NCBI RefSeq assembly: GCF_900313025.1
Contig: NZ_OMPQ01000008.1
Span: 227,432-291,431, forward strand
Direction of reading: 5' to 3'
DNA from: Pseudophaeobacter sp. EL27
GTDB lineage: Bacteria; Pseudomonadota; Alphaproteobacteria; Rhodobacterales; Rhodobacteraceae
Length of the DNA stretch: 64,000 nt
Shown here: piece after piece, positions 48,064 to 57,507 of the stretch
Layout of the letters: every line of letters starts with the position of its first letter
Numbering within the stretch: position 1 is the first letter of the stretch
Position numbers and translations under genes: made by a program
Notes under the pieces: generated by a model
What the model saw: only the letters and a program-made list of their open reading frames with translations
What the model was told of the DNA's origin: nothing
Database searches by the model: none

Positions 48064-48414
48064 AATGCGTACTCGTTTTGCACGTAACCCGTTACGTGGG
48101 TAAAACCACCATAAAAATCACTGGTAAACATGCCGTTATTGAGATCTGACTCTACAAGTTTCCACAAGGAGCCCGGCCGTCCACTTGCATAGAATTACCC
48201 TTAGACATTTGCTGAGTGCACCAGTAGAAACAGCCTTTCTTTTCAAGATACTGCACTTAGGTTTGCGGTGATTTCTATTTTGATACTGGATGGCTTGAGG
48301 AAGCTGACATTTCTGGATCACAAAAATCCATGAGATTGCGAGCACAACGCCTCCCTGCAGAAAGGCCATCATCGCAATCTGGCTGCAAACAAGCGATGGC
48401 TTGAGATAGGTTGC
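48064..48414. other. Gap between response regulator and GGDEF-EAL genes
   Basis: A 78-codon - strand frame (48136-48372) has weak coding character and no ribosome site. The GGDEF-EAL promoter should be here. Confidence 0.3.
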
Positions 48415-48837
48415 TCATTCAGCGGGAAGATTTGGAGCCTTTTCCATCTGCAAAAGCGCCTCCCATTCCTCAACCAACACCCGTTTCAAAGTATCCATTG
48501 GAATGGGTTTATAGAGGTTACGCCCGACCGAGAGATTACGGGCGCGCGCCATCAATTTGGCTGCCAGCATCGGTGCATCAGCCCCTCCCGTCATAAAGCG
48601 AAACCGAAGCGGGCGAGAAATCCCCGACAAGCCTTCGATCACCTCGATGCCATCTTTTTCCGGCATGTTGATATCGACCAAAACCACTGCAGGCCCATCG
48701 CCAGAGAACAACAACTCAAGCAGTTCATTACCATTGGAACAGGTCTGAACTGTCCATCCCAAACGCCCGGCAACCGTCGTAAGGTACTCAGCGAATTCAA
48801 TATTATCATCCGCTATATAGAGCCTTTGCTCAGACAT
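48415..48837 (-). CDS. Single-domain response regulator
   Basis: The 140-residue receiver domain has the acidic pair DD at 10-11 (LYIADDNIEF), the phospho-acceptor Asp in VVLVDINMPEKDGIEV, a Thr/Ser switch in FRFMTGGADAP and the Lys in NLYKPIP. There is no output domain, so it acts through protein contact. It lies upstream of the GGDEF-EAL gene on the same strand and may act in the same pathway. Confidence 0.85.
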   Translation of the reverse strand: MSEQRLYIADDNIEFAEYLTTVAGRLGWTVQTCSNGNELLELLFSGDGPAVVLVDINMPEKDGIEVIEGLSGISRPLRFRFMTGGADAPMLAAKLMARARNLSVGRNLYKPIPMDTLKRVLVEEWEALLQMEKAPNLPAE

Positions 48838-49212
48838 TTCCGGAAACCAGCTCCACTAGACATTGCTTCGACCCACTCTACAGGCACTCGCCGAGCTACA
48901 ACAAGCCACTTTTTTACAGTGGTTTTCAGAGCCTTAACTAGAGTGTTCCTTTGATCACAGCAACGCTTCCAAGAGATCGCCTGTTGCAGACCCTTGCTCA
49001 GATCTGGGCAAAGCTTCAGAACATCAAGTCATTGCGGCCCTAGCGCCGCGAAATCACCTGACTGCGAAACGCGGAAATCCTTGTCAAAAACCCCAAGACC
49101 CGCATCTTTTGCAGTGACAGAGACGATAGTTTGTGTACGCCAGATTGAGTAGCGAAGGGAAGCCGCCTCCGGTCGCCCCCTCACCATCTCTCTAGCTATT
49201 GTGATCATTCAT
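48838..49212. other. Gap before the MITE, no gene supported
   Basis: No coding or structural signal stands out. Confidence 0.3.
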
Positions 49213-49369
49213 GGCTTTGTAACGCAAATGGGTTGAGAGGATTCACGCTGTGAATCCAGCATGATAGCTGGAGGCCATGAGCAGTTGGACACCTACGAAA
49301 TACAAGGCCATGAACTGGTCGACCTACTACACGGCAGTGAATCCCTCAACCGATTTGTGCAACAAAGCC
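49213..49369. mobile_element. 157-bp MITE-like derivative of the IS5-type element
   Basis: Ends GGCTTTGTAACGCAAAT (49213-49229) and the complement of GGCTTTGTTGCACAAAT (49353-49369) match the 793-bp copies. The left part equals the transposase 5' end, including the ATG and MSSWTPTKYKAMNWSTY, but in opposite orientation to the other copies. Nearly all coding sequence is gone. Confidence 0.85.
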
Positions 49370-49543
49370 GCCGCGCTACGTAAACGCCACGCCGCAGGAC
49401 ACCTAGGCCAGCGCCCGGAGGACGGCGCCGGTCACTCTCTCCCAGAAATCCGCGTTTTCATCCCGGTTGCACGGATCAGCTTGGGCGGTTCAGTCCTCCT
49501 CCCAAATGCACCGCCCGCGCGTCCAACCCTTCGAGGTCAAATC

Positions 49544-49856
49544 ATGTCAGCACAAGCACGCGCCGCCGCCGCGGCAGAAATCAACACCGCCCAGGGCCTC
49601 TGCAAAACTCTGGCGTTTCACAATCTCGGTGGCACAGTGACCCCGCCCAGCGATGATCCCTCCGATTGGTGGGAACCTGAGATGATGACCCACCGCGCCG
49701 AGCTGTTGGGCATCCGGGCATCGGGCGAGAACACATTCGTCGCGGTGAGAGCCTTGGGTGCGGGTGGCGAAAGTCGCCAGACGCAACAAAGGCTGCCGTG
49801 CCACCGACCTACGCCCCGATTGCCCCTACAACGGCCAGGGCCTCGCCCCTGCCAAC
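49544..49856 (+). pseudogene. Phage protein remnant with CPYNGQGLAP motif
   Basis: From ATG 49544 a frame reads MSAQARAAAAAEINTAQGLC, then SDWWEPEMMTHRAELLG. In a second frame from about 49758, ATDLRPDCPYNGQGLAP matches the tail of the prophage protein at 403-747. The frames do not join cleanly, so this is decayed coding sequence. Confidence 0.5.
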
Positions 49857-50423
49857 CCGGCAAAAGAAATAGAGAAGATCAAAACCGAAGAAGGGCACAA
49901 ACCCTGGTCGCAATCGGCTATTGCGACTTATCGCAATTACGCCCAAGGGCTTGCTTTGCTTGCCTTTGAACTGGCGCTTGGCACCGGCCAGCGAGCATCT
50001 GATCTGGCCCGTATGGAATGGCAGGATATCGAAGATGGAGGCAACTGGGTGACGCCAGGCAAAACCAAGGCTCGCCTTTGGATCCCTTTCCCCCAGCGCC
50101 TCGCGACTGCTCTGAACCACACATAGCGGACAAGCTTGCGGCACATCCTGGCTGACCAGCACGGACGCGCCCTGAACTATGATCAGGTTCAGAAAAAGAT
50201 GATGGTAGTTCGCGAAAAACTAGGTCTCAAAGAGTTTTCCCTGCATGGCCCACGCAACAGCGCCGCCAGCGAACTGGCAGAGGCTGGCTGCACCGATCAG
50301 CAAATCGCAGCCATCACCGGGCACAAAAGTCTGTCGATGATCAGGAAGTACCCAAAAGGCGCGAGTCAAAAACGTCTCGCCAAAGAGGCTCAAAGCGTTC
50401 GAGAACGGAACGTGAAGGGATAG
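49857..50423 (+). pseudogene. Tyrosine recombinase (integrase), degraded
   Basis: One frame reads through HKPWSQSAIATYRNYAQGLA, LGTGQRASDLARMEWQDIED, an in-frame TAG at 50124-50126, then LKEFSLHGPRNSAASELAEA, ITGHKSLSMIRKYPKGASQ. The catalytic Arg, HxxR and Tyr are all still visible, so a single amber codon plus loss of the N-terminal domain inactivates it. It ends about 85 bp from tRNA-Ser, the usual place for a phage or island integrase. Confidence 0.8.
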
Positions 50424-50506
50424 GGAGCGCGGGAAACTTTTTGGGAAACAGCCCAGACCGCCCTTGGGAGGCGAGACGCCAAACAACCGGTAAGTAATTG
50501 ATTTAG

Positions 50507-50596
50507 TGGCGGGGAGACAGGGATTCGAACCCTGGGAACGCTCTCACGTTCAACGGTTTTCAAGACCGCCGCATTCGACCACTCTGCCACCTCCCC
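50507..50596 (-). tRNA. tRNA-Ser (anticodon UGA)
   Basis: The 90-nt sequence folds as a class II tRNA: acceptor GGGGAGG/TCTCCCC, anticodon stem-loop GGTCTTGAAAACC with TGA anticodon, a long variable arm (GAACGTGAGAGCGTTC) and T-arm GGTTCGAATCC, with encoded CCA. Its 3' end faces the integrase remnant and is the likely attachment site. Confidence 0.95.
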
Positions 50597-50873
50597 AGTC
50601 TTGGGGCGGTTTAAGGCGAGGAATGGCAACACGCAAGAGGAAATTCACCTCTTTGCCATTGCGACCTAAAACTCTTTCACACCTCTCACCTAACCGGCCC
50701 CCTCCCCGACAGAGGACGCGCGGGAAAATGCCCATCACTGAGCTTTTACAAGCCTTGCTCGGGCATAGGGTTTTCATGACTGCCGCCGCAGGCTATCATC
50801 CGCCAAATCATAAGGATGACCGGGAAATCCGGCGGCGCGCATAGGCCCAGTGAGAACAGGCAAGGAAACCATC
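50597..50873. other. Gap between tRNA-Ser and the SPOR lipoprotein gene
   Basis: It holds the promoters of the divergent tRNA and core operon. No gene is supported. Confidence 0.3.
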
Positions 50874-51755
50874 ATGACACCACCCATGCCGAAATGGAAA
50901 TCAGGACCTGGCCTGGCCTTTATGCTGGTCTCAATGCTGGCACTTTCTGCCTGCGAAGAGGGCGCCAATCTTGGTTTTTTGAAACCCAAGCCAGCAGAGA
51001 CTGCGGTGGCGGGGTCCAGCAGGACACAATTGGTTGAACGCGACGTTGAGGCCCCTGATGTGTTTCAGGTCAATGAGGCCGGACTTTGGGATGGTCGCCC
51101 CTCACTGGGCGGTGTTTGGGTGGCCCATCCAGATGCCAAAGATCCAGAGCGCGTGATCATCCGCAACACCGCCAATGGCAAGTTTGTAATCGGCGCCTTG
51201 TTCCGCCGTGAGCGCGAAATCCCCGGCCCCCGCTTGCAGACCTCCTCGGATGCGGCTGCGGCCCTGGGCATGCTGGCAGGCGCCCCGGTTGCTTTGAATG
51301 TCACCGCCCTGCGCCGCGAGGCTGAAGAGCTGCCCGAAGAGGGGCTGACGGATGCCACCCTGGAAGAAAGCCCCTTAGAGGAGAGTGCAGCTACGGCGCT
51401 CAATGCGGATGAGATCGAAGCCACGCCGCTGGATCCGATTGCAGGCGCAGCCGCCGCAATTGATGCGACACCCGCGCCCAGTCCACAGGCCCCCGTAGCC
51501 CCGGCACCGCGCCTGTCTTCACTGAACAAACCTTTCATTCAGATCGGCATCTTTAGCGTCGAAAGCAATGCACAGAACACCGCCGCGCAGATGCGCAATG
51601 CCGGTCTGATCCCAACAGTTCTGGCGCAAACTGGTAACGGGAAACCCTTCTGGCGAGTTGTTGTCGGCCCCGCCCAGTCCAAGACTGAGCGCAGCCAGCT
51701 GCTGAAACAGATCAAGGATACGGGCTTTTCCGATGCCTATGCTGTCACCAACTAG
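50874..51755 (+). CDS. SPOR-domain lipoprotein
   Basis: The 293-residue product starts at MTPPMPKWKSG after AAGGAAA. The signal peptide ends in a lipobox (LALSAC), giving a lipoprotein. A central disordered acidic/Pro-rich region leads to a C-terminal SPOR domain (FIQIGIFSVESNAQNTAAQM, FWRVVVGPAQSKTERSQLLK) that binds denuded glycan strands at the septum. It leads the dac-tmk-holB cluster. Confidence 0.85.
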   Translation: MTPPMPKWKSGPGLAFMLVSMLALSACEEGANLGFLKPKPAETAVAGSSRTQLVERDVEAPDVFQVNEAGLWDGRPSLGGVWVAHPDAKDPERVIIRNTANGKFVIGALFRREREIPGPRLQTSSDAAAALGMLAGAPVALNVTALRREAEELPEEGLTDATLEESPLEESAATALNADEIEATPLDPIAGAAAAIDATPAPSPQAPVAPAPRLSSLNKPFIQIGIFSVESNAQNTAAQMRNAGLIPTVLAQTGNGKPFWRVVVGPAQSKTERSQLLKQIKDTGFSDAYAVTN

Positions 51756-51791
51756 AACTGTCCCCACCCCATCCTCAAGGAGGCCACAGGC

Positions 51792-52991
51792 GTGAACTCA
51801 GCAGGTGTAAAATCAAAGATCAGCCCCTTTGCCAAACTTGCCCTGGCGGTCGGCTTTGGGCTCTGCCTGACAGCGCTGCCGCTTGCCGCCTATGACACCC
51901 GGGCGCGGGCGGCCTTTGTGCTGGATCAGGGTACCGATACGGTGCTCCTGTCCAAAAATGCCGAAGTGCCGCTGCCGCCGGCCTCCATGTCCAAACTGAT
52001 GACCCTCTATGTTGCCTTTGAGGCGCTGCGCGATGGTCGCCTATCCCTGGATGAGCGCCTGCCCGTCAGCGCCCATGCCATGAGCTATGGTGGCTCAACC
52101 ATGTTTCTGGACACCACTGATCGGATCCGTGTCGAAGACCTGTTGCGCGGCATTATCGTGCTCTCGGGCAATGATGCCTGCGCCGTCATTGCCGAGGCGC
52201 TCAGCCCTGATGGAACCGAAGCCGGCTTTGCCCGCTACATGACAAAACGCGCCCATGAGCTGGGCATGACAAATGCCAGCTTTGCCAATTCCAACGGCTG
52301 GCCGGCCATTGGCCACCGCATGTCGATGCGCGACCTTGGCATTCTTGCGGAACATCTAATCGAAGACTTCCCGCAGTATTACCCTCTGTTTTCAGAGAAA
52401 AGCTTTGCCTTCGATGGTCGCGCGCCTTCGAATACCCGCAATCGCAACCCTTTGTTGGGGCTCGGCATAGGCGCGGATGGGCTCAAGACTGGCCATACCT
52501 CCGAGGCTGGTTATGGCCTGGTTGGCTCCGCTGTGCAGGGTGATCGGCGTGTTATCTTTGTTGTGTCCGGATTGGACAGCGACAAGGCCCGCGCAGAGGA
52601 GGCCGAGGCCATTGTTAATTGGTCGTTTCGCCAATTTGCCAAAAAGATCGTCGCCAAGGCCGGTGTCTCGGTTGCCAGCGCCGAAGTCTGGCGTGGAGCG
52701 GAACGATCGGTAGGGCTGGTGCCCGAAACTGATCTGGAAATTCTGCTGCCAGCCCTCGCGGGTAAGGAAATCCCGGCCGAAGTCGTCTATGATGGCCCAA
52801 TCAATGCCCCAATCACCAAAGGACAACAATTGGCAGAGCTGGTTATCCAGCCGGAGGGGCTGCCCGAAATTCGCCTGCCGCTGGTGGCAGAAACTGACGT
52901 CGCCAACGCCGGATTCTTTCTGCATGTCCAAACCGCAGCGCAGGTTCTGTCCAGACGCCTGCTTGATGGACCCGAGGCACAACAACAGTGA
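51792..52991 (+). CDS. dacC: D-alanyl-D-alanine carboxypeptidase (PBP5/6 family)
   Basis: The 399-residue product has a GTG start after AGGAGG, and a signal segment (LALAVGFGLCLTALPLAAYD). Active-site motifs are SxxK in PPASMSKLMTLY, SGN in VLSGNDACAVI and KTG in DGLKTGHTSEAG. A C-terminal beta domain with a closing amphipathic helix anchors it to the periplasmic face. It trims peptidoglycan pentapeptides. The stop overlaps tmk (GTGA). Confidence 0.9.
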   Translation: MNSAGVKSKISPFAKLALAVGFGLCLTALPLAAYDTRARAAFVLDQGTDTVLLSKNAEVPLPPASMSKLMTLYVAFEALRDGRLSLDERLPVSAHAMSYGGSTMFLDTTDRIRVEDLLRGIIVLSGNDACAVIAEALSPDGTEAGFARYMTKRAHELGMTNASFANSNGWPAIGHRMSMRDLGILAEHLIEDFPQYYPLFSEKSFAFDGRAPSNTRNRNPLLGLGIGADGLKTGHTSEAGYGLVGSAVQGDRRVIFVVSGLDSDKARAEEAEAIVNWSFRQFAKKIVAKAGVSVASAEVWRGAERSVGLVPETDLEILLPALAGKEIPAEVVYDGPINAPITKGQQLAELVIQPEGLPEIRLPLVAETDVANAGFFLHVQTAAQVLSRRLLDGPEAQQQ

Positions 52992-53656
52992 CCCAAGACA
53001 TGACGACGCCCTCTTCCGGCCTGTTCCTGACCTTTGAAGGTATTGATGGTTCCGGCAAATCAACCCAGTGTAAACGGCTGGCAGAAAACCTGCGCGCAGC
53101 GGGCCATGATGTGGTGCTGACCCGCGAGCCGGGCGGCTCTCAGGGGGCCGAAGAAATCCGCCGCATGGTGCTGGAGGGCGACCCCGACAAATGGTCCGCC
53201 GAGACCGAGATCCTGTTGTTCACCGCAGCCCGACGCGATCACCTGGAGCGCACCATCCAGCCTGCATTGGCTGCGGGCAAAGTGGTGATCTGTGATCGTT
53301 TTGCCGATAGCACCCGAATGTATCAGGGCCTGTCGCGGGGCGATCTGCGCGCTACGGTGGATCAGCTGCACAGCCTCATGATTGGGCGGGAACCAGACCT
53401 GACCCTGCTGATCGATATGGATCCCGCCACCGGATTGTCCCGCGCCAAGGGACGCCAGGGCACCGAAGAACGGTTTGAGGATTTTGGCATCGGATTGCAG
53501 GAACAAATGCGCGCAGGCTTTTTGTCTCTCGCCAAGGAGTTCTCCGCGCGTTTTCGGGTCGTCGATGGCGCGCAGCCGATCGATGCTGTCGCCGCTGATG
53601 TCTTGCATCACACCAAACAGGCGCTGGCAGGAGATACCGGAGCGTCAGAGAAATGA
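52988..53656 (+). CDS. tmk: Thymidylate kinase
   Basis: The 222-residue product has the P-loop FEGIDGSGKSTQ, the DR(E/Y) motif as TREPGGSQGAEEIRRMVL, and the lid RAKGRQGTEERFED. It phosphorylates dTMP to dTDP. A GTG start overlaps the dac stop; ATG 53000 is an alternative. The stop overlaps holB by ATGA. Confidence 0.95.
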   Translation: MTQDMTTPSSGLFLTFEGIDGSGKSTQCKRLAENLRAAGHDVVLTREPGGSQGAEEIRRMVLEGDPDKWSAETEILLFTAARRDHLERTIQPALAAGKVVICDRFADSTRMYQGLSRGDLRATVDQLHSLMIGREPDLTLLIDMDPATGLSRAKGRQGTEERFEDFGIGLQEQMRAGFLSLAKEFSARFRVVDGAQPIDAVAADVLHHTKQALAGDTGASEK

Positions 53657-54789
53657 GCCGTGCGCCCAAGGCAAAATCTGACGAGGAACTGCCCCGTGCT
53701 GATCAGGCTCCGGGGGCACCGCATCCGCGTGAAACCGCGCAGCTCTTTGGTCAGGATCAGGCGGAACAGGATTTCCTCACCGCCTTCAATTCCAACCGGC
53801 TGCACCACGGCTGGCTGCTGACCGGCCCACAGGGCATCGGCAAGGCCACCCTGGCCTGGCGCATCGCCCGTTTCCTGCTGGCCACGCCCCCTTCTGAGGA
53901 GGGGCTATTTGGCGCGCCGCCCCCTGCGACCTCACTGTCGATTGACCCGGACCACCCGGTTTCCCACCGTATTCAGGCACTGGCAGAGCCGGGCCTCGCC
54001 GCCATCAGCCGCAGCTACAATGACAAGGGCAAGCTGCGTGATCAAATTGTGGTGGATGATATCCGCAAACTGAACCGCTTTTTTGGCCTGTCTTCCGCCG
54101 AGGGTGGTCGCCGTGTGGTGATTGTGGACGCTGCTGACGACATGAACACAAGTGCGGCAAACGCGCTTTTGAAAATGCTGGAAGAGCCCCCTGCCCGCAC
54201 CACGCTTTTGCTGATCTCGCATCAGCCCTCGCGGCTGTTGCCGACAATCCGGTCGCGCTGCCGCACCCTGCGGCTGGGGCCGCTTTTGCCGGATGACATG
54301 CAATCTGCCTTGGCGCAGGCCGGGGCAGAGCTCCCTGATAACACAGCCCATCTCACGGCCCTGGCCGCAGGGTCGGTTGGGGCCGCGCTGCGATTGTTGA
54401 ACCTTGATGGGCTGAAGATCTACGCCGAGCTGGTGCAGATCCTTAATACCATGCCCCGGCTGGATCGCCAGCGCGCCCTAGCCCTTGCCGAGGCTTCGGC
54501 CCAGCGCGGCGCGGCGGAAAAATTTGAACTATTGCTGACCCTGGTTGAGGTGGCCCTGTCGCGACTGGCCCGCACCGGTGCCATGGGCCAGCCGCCCGCG
54601 CCTGAGGCCGCCCTCGGCGAGGCCGCGATGCTGACCCGACTGGCTGCCACCCCACAACAGGGGCGCGCCTGGGCTGATCTCTCGACTGAGGCCACGGCGC
54701 GGGCACGCCATGGTCAGGCGGTGAACCTTGACCCGGCTTCACTTGTCCTAGATACGGTTTTTAAGATGCAGGAGACCGCGTCCCGGTGA
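53653..54789 (+). CDS. holB: DNA polymerase III subunit delta'
   Basis: The 378-residue product has a clamp-loader AAA+ fold: GWLLTGPQGIGKATLAWRIA (P-loop), VVIVDAADDMNTSAANALLK and LEEPPARTTLLLISHQPSRL (sensor 1), with SRC in PTIRSRCRTLRL. It is part of the gamma complex that loads the beta clamp. It is always next to tmk in this group. Confidence 0.95.
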   Translation: MSRAPKAKSDEELPRADQAPGAPHPRETAQLFGQDQAEQDFLTAFNSNRLHHGWLLTGPQGIGKATLAWRIARFLLATPPSEEGLFGAPPPATSLSIDPDHPVSHRIQALAEPGLAAISRSYNDKGKLRDQIVVDDIRKLNRFFGLSSAEGGRRVVIVDAADDMNTSAANALLKMLEEPPARTTLLLISHQPSRLLPTIRSRCRTLRLGPLLPDDMQSALAQAGAELPDNTAHLTALAAGSVGAALRLLNLDGLKIYAELVQILNTMPRLDRQRALALAEASAQRGAAEKFELLLTLVEVALSRLARTGAMGQPPAPEAALGEAAMLTRLAATPQQGRAWADLSTEATARARHGQAVNLDPASLVLDTVFKMQETASR

Positions 54790-54838
54790 CCTGAATACGA
54801 GGCATCCCGGATGCGGCCCAAGACAGGACGAGGCAGGC

Positions 54839-55648
54839 ATGAGCAGCACAATTCCACAGATCACCGATAGCCATTGCCATCTGGATTTCCCCGATTTTGA
54901 AGGCGAATTGGACGCCGTGATCGCCCGCGCCGCAGAGGCAGGGGTCACCCGTATGGTGACCATCTGTACCAAGCTCAAGAACGAACCTGCCGTGCGCGCC
55001 ATCGCCGAGGCCCATGCACCGGTGTTCTACGCCGCTGGCACCCATCCGATGAGTGTCGCCTCAGAGCCCATGGCAACCTATGACGAGCTAGTCGCACTGG
55101 CGCACCATCCAAAATTTGTCGGCATTGGTGAAACCGGGCTGGATTATCACTATACCGCTGAAAGCGCCGGGATTCAGCAACAAAGCCTGCGCACTCATAT
55201 TGCTGCTGCCCGCGACACCAAGCTGCCGCTGATCATCCATGCCCGCGCCGCTGACGACGATATGGCCCGCATCCTGCGCGAAGAGATGCAGAACGGCGCC
55301 TTTAGCTGTGTGATGCATTGCTTCTCCTCCTCGGTTGAGCTGGGCCGTGCGGCACTGGATCTTGGGTTTTACCTGTCGATGTCAGGCATCGCCGCCTTCC
55401 CCAAAAGCCAAGAGCTGCGCGATATCTTTGCCGAGGCACCGCTGGACCGCGTTCTGGTGGAAACCGACGCGCCCTATCTGGCGCCGCCCCCCCATCGCGG
55501 CAAACGTAATGAGCCCGCCTATTCAGCCCTGACCGCTCAGGTCGGTGCCAAGGTCTTTGATCTGGACTACGTGGATTTTGCCGCCCAGACCCAGGCCAAT
55601 TTTGACCGCCTGTTCTGGAAGGCTGCCCAGGTGGAGGCCGCCGCCTGA
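54839..55648 (+). CDS. tatD: TatD-family metal-dependent hydrolase
   Basis: The 269-residue TIM-barrel hydrolase has TDSHCHLDFPDF (metal His pair), GETGLDYHY, PLIIHARAADDDM, VMHCFSSSVE and VLVETDAPYLAP. TatD proteins are 3'-5' DNases. It shares a base with the next start (TGATG). Confidence 0.92.
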   Translation: MSSTIPQITDSHCHLDFPDFEGELDAVIARAAEAGVTRMVTICTKLKNEPAVRAIAEAHAPVFYAAGTHPMSVASEPMATYDELVALAHHPKFVGIGETGLDYHYTAESAGIQQQSLRTHIAAARDTKLPLIIHARAADDDMARILREEMQNGAFSCVMHCFSSSVELGRAALDLGFYLSMSGIAAFPKSQELRDIFAEAPLDRVLVETDAPYLAPPPHRGKRNEPAYSALTAQVGAKVFDLDYVDFAAQTQANFDRLFWKAAQVEAAA

Positions 55649-56445
55649 TGGCTGAGATACGCTATACAATCCTGGGCTGCGGCTCTTCGGGCGGGGTTCC
55701 GCGTCTGGGCGGTCACTGGGGTGACTGCGATCCGGACAACCCCCGCAACCGTCGGCGCCGCTGCTCCATGTTGGTGGAACGCGACGGGCCGGGTGGCACC
55801 ACCTCGGTGCTGATCGACACCTCGCCCGATATGCGCAGCCAGCTGTTGGATGCCGAGGTCGGACGGCTGGACGCGGTGGTCTATACACATTCTCATGCGG
55901 ATCACGTGCATGGCATGGATGACCTGCGGATGATTGTCTTCAACATGCGCGCCCGTGTGCCCGTCTATGCCGATGGCGCCACCCAGAATGCGCTGCTGTC
56001 GCGCTTTGGCTATGCCTTTGTGCAGCCCGAGGGCTCGCCCTATCCGCCGATCCTGGATTTGCGCACCATTGACGGTGCCTTTAGCATCGACGGCCCCGGT
56101 GGCGAGATCCCGTTCCTGCCCTTTGAGGTCAATCACGGCGCCATGGATGCGCTAGGATTTCGCATTGGAAATCTTGCCTATCTGCCGGATGTGGCCGAGA
56201 TTTCTGAGGAAGCCACGCAGGCGCTGGAAGGGTTGGATTACTGGGTGTTGGATTCCCTGCGTCGTAGCCCACACCCCACGCATTTCAACCTTGATCAGGC
56301 GCTGGCCTGGATTGATCGGATGCAGCCAAAACGCGCCGTTCTGACCAATATGCATATAGATCTTGACTACGCCACCCTGGAGGCAGAGACCGCCGATCAC
56401 ATTACCCCGGCCTATGATGGGATGGTCATTCACTGCCCATTGTAA
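55648..56445 (+). CDS. PhnP-like metallo-beta-lactamase-fold hydrolase
   Basis: The 265-residue product has GCGSSGGVPRLGG, YTHSHADHVHGMDDLR (HxHxDH) and FEVNHGAMDALGFR, matching the PhnP/RNase-Z-like group that hydrolyses cyclic phosphate diesters. Coupling to tatD is conserved in Rhodobacteraceae, so a nucleotide-repair role is as likely as phosphonate use. Confidence 0.88.
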   Translation: MAEIRYTILGCGSSGGVPRLGGHWGDCDPDNPRNRRRRCSMLVERDGPGGTTSVLIDTSPDMRSQLLDAEVGRLDAVVYTHSHADHVHGMDDLRMIVFNMRARVPVYADGATQNALLSRFGYAFVQPEGSPYPPILDLRTIDGAFSIDGPGGEIPFLPFEVNHGAMDALGFRIGNLAYLPDVAEISEEATQALEGLDYWVLDSLRRSPHPTHFNLDQALAWIDRMQPKRAVLTNMHIDLDYATLEAETADHITPAYDGMVIHCPL

Positions 56446-56557
56446 CCTGACCTCAGAGACAGGGTTCAGACCGAAGAGTGTTTTGTTATAAGCGCCCTAT
56501 GTGTTGAGGGCGCCAACTGCTTGTAATGCCCTGACCGCCTCCCCACAGGAGAAGCCC

Positions 56558-57490
56558 ATGCTGCAAAGTCTGATTGATGTCATTCTGCCGGTTTTCCTGG
56601 TGGTTGCAGCGGGTTACATTGCAACGCAACGGCAGTTTTTCACCCAGGCGCAGATTGATGGGCTGATGAAATTCACCCAGAGTTTTGCCATCCCCTGTCT
56701 GCTGTTTCGCGCCATTGCCAATCTGGATCTTTCGGCCAGCTTTGACCCCAAACTGCTGATTAGCTTTTATACCGGAGCCGCGATTTGCTTTTGTATCGGC
56801 ATTATCGGCGCGCGCGTGTTGTTCAGGCGCGATTGGGAAGACAGTATCGCCATCGGGTTTTGTTGCCTGTTTTCCAACTCTGTCCTGCTGGGGCTGCCTA
56901 TTACCGAGCGCGCCTTTGGCCCCGACAACCTGACCGGGAACTACGCGATCATCGCCTTTCACTCGCCCTTTTGCTACGGGCTCGGCATTACCGCCATGGA
57001 GATCGTGCGCAATCGTGGCAGTGGAGGACTCCAAACAGTGGCGTCGGTGCTGAAGGCGATGTTCAAAAACGTATTGATCCTTGGCATTGCCATCGGTTTT
57101 GCCTTCAACCTTTCGGGATTTGTGGTGCCCGGAGCCGTAGACGCAGCACTACAGTTGCTGATCCGCGCCGCACTTCCTACGGCGTTGTTCGCCTTGGGCG
57201 GCGTCTTGGTGCAATACCGCCCAGAGGGCGATCTGCGCACCATCCTGTTTGTCTGCTTCACCTCACTGATGATCCACCCCGCCATTGTCTGGACCCTGGG
57301 CAGCAGCCTCAACCTCAAGCTGGACCTGTTCCGGTCAGGTGTTCTGAATGCTGCTATGGCCACTGGATTTAACGGCTACATCTTTGCCAATATGTACGGG
57401 CGGGCCAAACGGGTAGCGGCCTCTTCGGTATTGATTGCCACCGGGGCGTCGGTGTTCACCGTCTGGTTCTGGCTGCTGGTACTGAGCTGA
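56558..57490 (+). CDS. AEC-family transporter (auxin efflux carrier type)
   Basis: The 310-residue product starts at MLQSLIDVILPVFLVVAAGY after AGGAG. About ten membrane segments are visible, with FAIPCLLFRAIANLD and SNSVLLGLPITERAFG as conserved crossover regions. It is a secondary transporter, usually for organic acids or amino acids. It converges with the racemase gene. Confidence 0.88.
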   Translation: MLQSLIDVILPVFLVVAAGYIATQRQFFTQAQIDGLMKFTQSFAIPCLLFRAIANLDLSASFDPKLLISFYTGAAICFCIGIIGARVLFRRDWEDSIAIGFCCLFSNSVLLGLPITERAFGPDNLTGNYAIIAFHSPFCYGLGITAMEIVRNRGSGGLQTVASVLKAMFKNVLILGIAIGFAFNLSGFVVPGAVDAALQLLIRAALPTALFALGGVLVQYRPEGDLRTILFVCFTSLMIHPAIVWTLGSSLNLKLDLFRSGVLNAAMATGFNGYIFANMYGRAKRVAASSVLIATGASVFTVWFWLLVLS

Positions 57491-57507
57491 ACATTCTTGC
57501 CTGCACC

